Of a stretch of DNA of 39,077 nucleotides, positions 32,967 to 39,077 are shown piece after piece. The stretch lies in assembly GCA_018398765.1 (NCBI GenBank), contig JAHBMJ010000575.1:1-39077 (forward strand), read 5' to 3'. Numbering within the stretch: position 1 is the stretch's first letter; each line of letters starts with the position of its first letter. The translations under genes were made by a program, and so were the position numbers. The DNA comes from Chromera velia (taxonomy: Eukaryota; Sar; Chromeraceae). A model generated the notes under the pieces. It saw only the letters and a program-made list of their open reading frames with translations, did no database searches and had not been told where the DNA came from.

Positions 32967-35900
32967 ATAGTCTATTTTTCTTTCTTTCTTTCCTTTCTTT
33001 CTTTCTTTCTTTCTTTCCTTTCTTTCCTTTCTTTCTTTCCTTTCTTTCTTTTCTTTCTTTTCTTTCTTTCTTTCTTTCTTTCTTTTTCCTTCCTGCGTTT
33101 TCCTCATTTCGTCTGTTTTTGCTCTCTTTCTCTCTGTGTCTTTCTGTTTCGTTCTGTCTTTCGTTCGTGTCCCCGTTCCTCTCTCCCCCCCTTCTGCCTC
33201 TGCTTTTTTGTGCAAGTGCGTCCGTCCGTGCGCGTGCTTTCGTGTTTTGGGGAGGCAGGGAGAGGACCCGGGGCGGGGCGTGCGCGGTGTTCGTCCTGTC
33301 TTTTCGGTTCGGCGTGGTTTCGCCGAGTTCTGTTCTCTCTCTCTTTCTGCTTGCTGATGGCCCAAAAGAAAGAAGGAGAGCCGTTCGAAAGTATCTGAGT
33401 GTTGTTCCTTCCGTTACTAATAATTCGTGCAGCTGTCTTCATCTTCACCGCCTTCCGGTGGGAAATCAGCAAGGAGGCAATTTTGTACGCGTCTGCCACT
33501 CTGGTCGCCATTCTTCCCGAGGCAGCCATTGTCCTCATCACAGTCACCATGGCCATCTCTGTCAGGCGCATGGCAGCGTCCAACGCGATCGTCCGAAACA
33601 TGACGGCCCTCGAGCAGCTTGGAAAGGTCACGGACATCTGCTCCGATAAGACTGGAACACTCACCGAGGGTACGTGTGTAGATTCATTCGTGTTCTTCCA
33701 ATCCTTTGTTTTCGTCGGTGCTACGTGATCAACCTTGGCTCTCTATGATCACCATGATTGGCACTATGATCGATATGATATGCATTGAAAGTGAATGAAA
33801 ATTGAGGGGTTTCTTTCCTTCCGTTTCTGTTGATTGATGTTTCGTCCTGCATTTTTTTTTTTCGAGAGTCCTGCAGGGGCTCTTTGGTCTGCCCCTCGTC
33901 TTGAGAGTCTGCATTCTCTGCAGTCTCTCTCTCATCGCTCTTCTTTCTGTCCTCTTCTTTTATCGTCTCGTCAAAGAGATGGATGTATGCATCCAGACGA
34001 GATTTTGGATCAGAACGATATCGGAACGACTCTTCATTTCATTGGCCCTTCTATCTATCTGTCTATGCACATACTTCCTTCCTTCCTTCCTCTTCCTGCC
34101 ACTTTCAGGCAATATGCGCCCTGCCGGGCTGGTGCTCTGCGATGCCGACGGCACCCCCCACGAGCAACTGATCCCCGACGGTCCCCGGCACAACCGCCGA
34201 GCGACCTGGTCCACCCCCCTCCCAGAGCTCGCGGGGGACGATGCCACCCTCCTTCGCGAAACTCTCCGCGCCCTAGTGCTCTGCAGCACTGCAAAGCTGG
34301 TCCCCGTCCACGGCCACACAGAGGCTGACCCGGATGAGTTGGAGGGCACCGGATCCCCCACAGAGTTGGCCTTGATGGAGATGGCCCACAAGATCGTGTA
34401 CGGTCTCCAGGACGCCTCCATCCCGAATCTTGACTCTGCACACGCCCACTGGGAGGCGAGAGGAACGTTCGATTTCGACTCGACCACCAAGACCATGTCT
34501 ACAGGGTGGCACGACCCGGGTACCCTCTCCTCCCTCGTCACCGTCAAAGGAGCCCCCGAGGCCATCTTGCCCCGATGCGCCAACAACCCGGGAGGCAACG
34601 CTCTGCTCGTGGAGACCATGGAGAAGTTGGCACAGAAGGGCCTGAGAGTCCTTGCTGTTGCCCAGAGAACCGACCTCGCTCTTCCTGCCCCCACCGACGA
34701 TATCACTGCCAGCGAGAGGCAGGACGTCGAGAAAGATCTCCGTCTCCTTGCCCTGGTTGCTGTCCGTGATCCTCCCAAGAACTCCTCCATCATCGCCGTC
34801 AAGAAGTGCTTCTCTGCCGGTATCGTCGTCCGCATGCTCACAGGCGACCACCCCTCCACTGCCGAGGCCATCGCCAAGGAGATCGGCATCGTCCCTGAGG
34901 GACAAGCACCCAAGGGCACGATCATGACAGGCCCCGTGCTGGACTCCATGACGGACGCAGAATTGGATGCCATGACCGACCTGCCCCTCATCGTCGCCCG
35001 CTCCTCGCCTGCCTCGAAGGTGCGCATGGTTGAGGCCCTCCACCGCAGAAAGAAGGTCGTTGCCATGACTGGCGACGGTGTGAACGACTCCCCTGCCATC
35101 AAGCAGGCAGATGTGGGTGTCGCCATGGGTATCACCGGCTCGGACGTGACCAAAGGAGTTGCCGACATCGTCATTGCCGACGACAACTTCGCCACGATTG
35201 TCTCCGCAGTTCAGGAGGGCCGTCGCATCTTCACCTCCATCAGCAGCTTCGTCATGCACCTGCTCTCAGGCAACATGGCAGAGGCGGTCACCCTGCTCAT
35301 CTCCCTTGCCTTCGTGACAGACACCCGCGACTTGCCCGTCTTTGTCTTGAGCCCCATCGCCATTCTTTTCGTCAACACCGTCACAGGCTCCGGTCCTGCG
35401 ATTGGAATCGCGTTGGACGAGTGCCCCCCCGACCTGATGATGCGGCCGCCTGTGAAGGAGGGGCTCTTCACCAGAGAGACCATCCTTGACTTCACCGTGT
35501 ACGGCACGATCATGGGGGGCATGACCCTAGCTGCCTTCTCCATCTACATTTGGGGTTTTGCCGGTGGAAGATCTGGGCTTGGGTATGACTGCAACGGATA
35601 CTACGGGAAAAACTGTGACGACATCCTCAGGGGGAGAGGCATCGCCTTCTTGACCCTGAACACTCTTCTCCTCATCCATGCGTACAACTGCAGACACCAG
35701 AGACTTCCTTTCTGGAGGTCCACTCTCAAGAACCGTGTGCTCTGGATGAGTGTGTTGTTCGGGACTCTTCTCTGTGTCCCTCTTCTATACATCCCCTTCA
35801 TCAGTGAAACCGTTTTCAAACACGTGGGGGGATCATGGGAGTGGGGCCTGGTGGCAGGCATGACAGTTCTGTTCATGGCCTTCTGTGAGATCTACAAGAT

Positions 35901-36012
35901 GATCAAGAGAGCATTCTTCCCTCCCCTGTACAAGCTTGTTGACGCCACCAAGGTAGCACCGAAAGTTCCCCCAACAACAGCAGATCCTAGCGAGGGCGTC
36001 CAAACAGTTTAA
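29538..36012 (+). CDS. Type IID (ENA-like) P-type Na+/K+-exporting ATPase, five exons
   Basis: Predicted plasma-membrane pump that uses ATP to extrude Na+ (or K+). Exons are 29538-30113, 30869-31037, 32420-32563, 33433-33669 and 34109-36012; phases close exactly to 1009 residues. Donors are GTCTGT, GTACGT, GTCAGT and GTACGT; acceptors TTCAG, TGCAG, TGCAG and TTCAG. Domains in order: N-terminal cation-ATPase block with two membrane helices (about 85-140), actuator with TGES (204-207), helix 4 with LPEAA (324-328), phosphorylation loop SDKTGT (Asp368), KGAPE (522-526), MLTGDH (618-623), GDGVND (697-702), then C-terminal helices. Helix 6 reads NTVTGSGPAIG (from 798), lacking the Asp of Ca2+ pumps, which favours the Na+/K+ class. 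The start is the ATG at 29538; earlier in-frame codons are not ATG. Introns are packed with tandem repeats. Confidence 0.94.
30300..30380. repeat. (AC)n microsatellite, ATPase intron 1
   Basis: CACACACA runs interrupted by ATACAC and GTACGCAC, ending in a short GAGAGA tract. Confidence 0.9.
30433..30866. repeat. (TTCC)n array, ATPase intron 1
   Basis: About 430 bp of TTCC units with CCCC interruptions. A segment around 30530-30620 (CCCCCCTTCCCCCCCTCCC then CTTCCCTGACCTCC) is repeated at about 30757-30812, so a larger block was duplicated. It runs straight into the 3' splice site at 30868. Confidence 0.95.
31057..31427. repeat. 33-35-bp minisatellite, 11 copies, ATPase intron 2
   Basis: Unit: TGCACCTTCCTTCC, TTGTGTGTCCC and a T-run of 7 to 12. 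Eleven nearly identical copies in tandem, starting 20 bp after the donor at 31038. One copy has TTTC for TTCC. The copies differ mainly in T-run length, as expected from slippage. Confidence 0.95.
31430..32419. other. Remainder of ATPase intron 2
   Basis: Non-repetitive for the most part, with purine-rich DNA at 31800-32110. No exon or nested gene recognised. Ends in GCGTGCAG. Confidence 0.6.
32625..33085. repeat. (TTTC)n / (TGTC)n array, ATPase intron 3
   Basis: About 460 bp of TTTC, TTCC and GTCT blocks in alternation. Pyrimidine-only on the coding strand except for the G of TGTC units and one TATATAG island near 32965. Confidence 0.95.
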
Positions 36013-36343
36013 AAAAAGGAATCCCTCCTGTCGCTCTTTCTCTGTGTGTTGGTGTGTGTCTTCTTTCTTTCCTTTTCATTTCTCTCGTTACGAGCCTTTT
36101 CTCCTTTCCTTTTGCTTGAAGGGGTTCTGTTTGAGTTTTTCTTCGCATGCAGTGGTTCCGTTTCCTTCCGTCTCCCTCCCTCCCTGCACGGCTGTTGTTG
36201 GCGTTTCTGTGACTGACGACGAGTCTGTCCGTCCGCGTCGTCCATCTTTTTTTTTCGATTGCCCGTCATCTCTTGTCTGAGTGTATGTGTGGGTCAGTGC
36301 AGGGAGAAAAAGAAAAGAACGGAGAAAAGAAAAAAAACTCAAC
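36013..36343. other. 3' region of the ATPase gene
   Basis: Pyrimidine-rich 3' UTR-like DNA with no close AATAAA. A minus-strand Lys/Arg-rich frame (36009-36269) covers it but is probably a by-product of composition. Confidence 0.4.
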
Positions 36344-36427
36344 CTGTAGTCCTTTCCCCCTCCTGATGTCTGGTCAAAGAGAATCATGATGTCTTCTGAT
36401 GTGATGGATGGCTGACCTCCGTATAGA
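36344..36427 (-). CDS. Candidate internal exon of an unknown minus-strand gene
   Basis: 84 nt bounded by an AAAAAG acceptor and a GTTGAG donor on the minus strand. It encodes SLYGGQPSITSEDIMILF, then DQTSGGGKDYR, which reads like real protein and not like the surrounding simple sequence. A 17-nt micro-exon at 36496-36512 (after TTCTGTAG, before GTAGGT) would join in phase and restore the Ser codon. The intron between them holds (CT)n. The protein family is not recognised. The parent gene would lie to the right, where a frame starting MMSLNSSTLLIDGRVDVRPE (minus, from 36774) is a further candidate part. Confidence 0.35.
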
Positions 36428-36453
36428 CTTTTTGGGGAGGGGAAAGAAAGACC

Positions 36454-36458
<5 letters not shown>

Positions 36459-36485
<27 letters not shown>
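36459..36485. repeat. (GA)n microsatellite
   Basis: About 13 GA units. A reverse-type (CT)n run lies at 36618-36640. Confidence 0.9.
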
Positions 36486-36487
<2 letters not shown>

Positions 36488-36799
36488 TCACCTACCTAGC
36501 TCCGCTTGATGCCTACAGAAGCACGGAGGGAAAGAAAAGGTCAATAGGCCCGTAAGAAACAGAAGAAAGAAGCGTTGATGTACACATGCGCGCATCCCCC
36601 TCCCTCTCTTCCTTCGCCTCTCTCTCTCTCTCTCTCTCTGTTCACGGGACCTTCTCCCTCCCTCCCTCCCTCTGTCGGGGGGGGGGGAACAGAAGGGAGG
36701 CCCCTGACTGAGGGCTCAGGACGGACGTCCACACGGCCATCGATCAAAAGGGTTGAAGAGTTGAGGGACATCATGTCAAAACAACAAAACTAAGCAGTG

Positions 36800-38320
36800 G
36801 TCTAACGTGCAAAGAGAGAGAGAGAGGAGAAACCGCTGACAGACTTCTTCTGTATTCTACATCCTTGTAGTGCGATTTCCCTTTTTTTTTCTTTCCGAAG
36901 TGAGTGGACGGGGAAGGAGGACAGTTTGGGGAGAAAACGGCCGTTCCGGTTTTGTCCCTTTTTTTTCACTCTCTCCACTGTACGCCTGCCTGTCTCTGTG
37001 TCAACCCACAAAGAACTCGTCTGCATCTGGTCTCCAAATATGTCTGTGTGTGTGCCTTTCTTTCTGTCTGCCTGTCTCTTTCTTGGCTCTGACTTGTACA
37101 GGAGGGGGACAGGTCGAGAGACTCAGAAAGAAGAAGAGAAGAGGCAGGGAATTGATGAGACACTGGTGAGACAAAAAGAGAGAACAGTGCTCATTCTTTA
37201 GTCTATTTTTCGAGAGCGAAGCGGGGAGGAAGTGGGGGGGGGAAGGGTTTTGCGGGAGGAGCGAGGGCCAACGGTCGTGTTTTTATAGTTCTCAGTTTGG
37301 TTTCCCTTTGGCCATCTTTTTGCTTTTCCTTCGTCTTCCGTCCCCCATCCCTCCATTTCTTTCCTCACTACGCAGTACGCAGTCTGCTGTTTCCCCCCCC
37401 CTAACTTAGTAACAGAGGGGGCACAAACCTGAAAATTTGTGCTCTCTTCTTTTCCCCCTATCTTGCTTCCTTCCGTTGGGCGTTTGGATCTCAATCTCAC
37501 TTGTTTGTGTGCGGATGAGAGACTGAAGCAAAATTTAAAGTGAATGGGTGGTTTCTTTTTTTTTTTCGCTTCTCACTTTCGAGAAGCCTCTTCTCCTTCT
37601 CCCCCTCCCCTGTCTCGATCCTTCGAAGTACTCACACAAACAAAGTTCCGCTTCCCGGAAGGAAACTGGCTGACCCCGCTTTTGCCGTTTCTCTCTCGCC
37701 CCTTAACAGTCCTTCTTGTGGTTGCCTGGCTGTCTCTGCCTGTCTGTCAACGCGCCACCGGTATGTACCTGCCTGCCTTTCTGCCTCGGCCTTTGTGGAC
37801 GGGGTCCGACTGGCTCGTTGGTAACCTGCCTGTCCGTCGCTTTGGTCAGCAATGGAGAGATCGGCAGGAGAACTGACCATTTCGAATGTGCATCACGTCA
37901 CTGTTCATTGCCAAAGAAGGAAGCGATGAAGAAAGCAATCCATGAACGGAAGCCCTGAAAGTTGCTTGCTTGCTTGGGTGGCGATAAATGCATGAATGCA
38001 TCATCGACGATGCAGAGATCTACACGCAGCCGTGGAATTGTGAGCTCCGGCGAAGCAGTGTTCTTCCCTGTCTGTCCTTCTTCCTCTTTCTTCCTCGGAC
38101 GCGCACAATTTTGATTCTTCCTTCCTTGTCTGAGTCTACATGTCGACAAAGGACTACTCTGTGCTTTTTTTTTTTGCGCGTCCGCTCCTTTTCTTCTCCC
38201 CACGTCTTGTCCTACTCTCTTCTGTCTTGAAGGAAAGCGGTCCAGGCATTTGTTGGCCTGGTGGTTTGTTTCTTTGTTGGCTTGATTTCATGGTGTCAAT
38301 TTCAATGTGAGAGAATGAGA
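36800..38320. other. Unresolved right-hand region
   Basis: Exon-like pieces occur on both strands. On the plus strand, a stretch from about 37103 to 37168 lies between TTGTACAG and GTGAGA and reads GTGRETQKEEEKRQGIDETL. On the minus strand a frame over 37198-37500 is open. The strand of any gene here could not be decided. G-runs and T-runs are frequent. Confidence 0.3.
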
Positions 38321-38327
38321 TGTTTGT

Positions 38328-38459
38328 TTGTTGATGGTATTTTTTCTTTTCATCTGACATGAATAAAGCCAAACTCATCTGAAGTAGTACTATGTTTTGT
38401 TGATGGTATTTTTTCATCTGACATCAATAAAGCCAAACTCATCTGAAGTAGTACTATGT
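38328..38459 (+). repeat. Tandem duplication carrying two polyA signals
   Basis: A unit of 66 bp (TTGATGGTATTTTTT, CATCTGACAT, AATAAAGCCAAACTCATCTG, AAGTAGTACTATG) occurs twice; the second copy lacks a CTTTTC. Each copy contains AATAAA (38362-38367 and 38426-38431). Confidence 0.9.
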
Positions 38460-38689
38460 GAATGACCCCCATGCAGACTGATGGCTCCCACGGTCACACG
38501 TCGTCCTGAGTCCTCGCCTGTATCAAAGGCTGTCTGTGTCGTGCGTGCGTGCATGCCAAGATTGTGTCGATCGAAGGAACGGGACGGGTGGACGTCTGAT
38601 GACTTGATCAACACCACTCTTCCTGTCCTTCCTTTCTTTGCTCTGTTTGCTGGATCCTCTGTTCTGAACTTAGTGCCTCACTAACCTAG

Positions 38690-39077
38690 TGACAGACCGA
38701 CGTGGCCGACGCTAGGGCCGACGCTGACCTTAGCGCTGACCGTGGTGTGCTTGTGGCTTGACAGCTGAAATAGAACAATGGAAGACAAATTGCTCCCTGG
38801 ATAATTGGTCCGGCTGAACCTTATGCTGGGGCTGCTAGTAGTAGCTTACTGTAAAATCGAAATAAAAATCATGTAAAAAGTTGTATGATTCTAAAATTAT
38901 AGAGTCAATGTAGGTAAGAACAGTAAAAGTAGGTTGATTTTGATTTAATTTGATTATGACAAATGCTGGGAGATTGATTGATTGATATGTTAATGGGAGA
39001 AACGTTATGTATGCCGGGTATATGTTTACTAAAAATCTAGGTGCCGGCTAGAGAAAAAAAAAAAAAAAAAAAAAAAA
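38690..39077. other. Right end, AT-rich, ending in an A-run
   Basis: Short CCGACGCTAGGG / CCGACGCTGACC repetition near 38708-38740, then AT-rich DNA, and 24 or more A residues at the very end of the window. No gene seen. Confidence 0.5.

Noticed and set aside
32546..33649. 367-codon Phe/Leu/Ser-rich 'membrane protein'
   Set aside because: Pure translation of TTTC/TGTC microsatellite in ATPase intron 3 and part of exon 4 in the wrong frame.
33960..35259. Two long minus-strand open frames (411 and 328 codons)
   Set aside because: They are antisense shadows of ATPase exon 5, caused by its high GC at third codon positions.
39054..39077. Poly-A tail of a retroposed gene at the window end
   Set aside because: No processed coding sequence precedes it. 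A homopolymer run at a contig edge is a simpler explanation.

Overview
The window is nuclear DNA from a eukaryote, most likely a photosynthetic marine protist. The three readable genes have GT-AG introns of 262-1382 bp, mostly with TGCAG acceptors. There is abundant microsatellite DNA, two LTR retrotransposons in decay, and no operon or Shine-Dalgarno logic. The mix of an SLC4 bicarbonate transporter, an ENA-type Na+ pump, a TauD-like dioxygenase and very dense pyrimidine tetranucleotide repeats would fit a chromerid alga such as Chromera. That species guess is inference and weak.

Left part (1-9200): the last exon of an unknown Q/P/H-rich gene with a polyA signal; a two-exon TauD/TfdA-type 2-oxoglutarate dioxygenase (2146-3794, +); then several kilobases of simple-sequence DNA, including three tracts of one composite GTCT/GAAGAA repeat. 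I recognise no gene between about 5350 and 9200.

Middle part (9200-26000): a transposon graveyard. A 3969-bp element with 315/316-bp LTRs (10957-14925) has TG..CA ends, a TATAT target duplication and a tRNA-iMet-like primer site, but no readable coding domains. A 5642-bp Ty1/copia-type element (15065-20706) has 256-bp LTRs, an ATCCG duplication and a complete gag-pol in one minus-strand frame, broken by 14 stop codons and one frameshift. A LINE-like C-terminal fragment, a 33-bp-period repeat, a 77-nt hairpin and AT-rich DNA follow. Sequence differences within both LTR pairs are almost all transitions (37 of 40), mostly at CpG or CpA in the pair checked site by site, which suggests cytosine-methylation decay or a RIP-like process.

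Right part (26075-36012): two transporter genes head to head. On the minus strand is an SLC4-family bicarbonate transporter (three exons, 645 aa). On the plus strand is a type IID P-type Na+/K+-ATPase (five exons, 1009 aa). Their start codons are 889 bp apart across a probable shared promoter with an interrupted palindrome. Related algal SLC4 proteins are Na+-driven, so a Na+-extruding pump beside one suggests a bicarbonate-uptake and sodium-export module. All coding phases close exactly across the inferred splice sites of both genes. Each of the first three introns of the ATPase is filled by a different pyrimidine-rich tandem repeat.

Right end (36013-39077): exon-like pieces of an unresolved gene, a tandem duplication carrying two AATAAA signals, and AT-rich DNA running into a terminal A-run.
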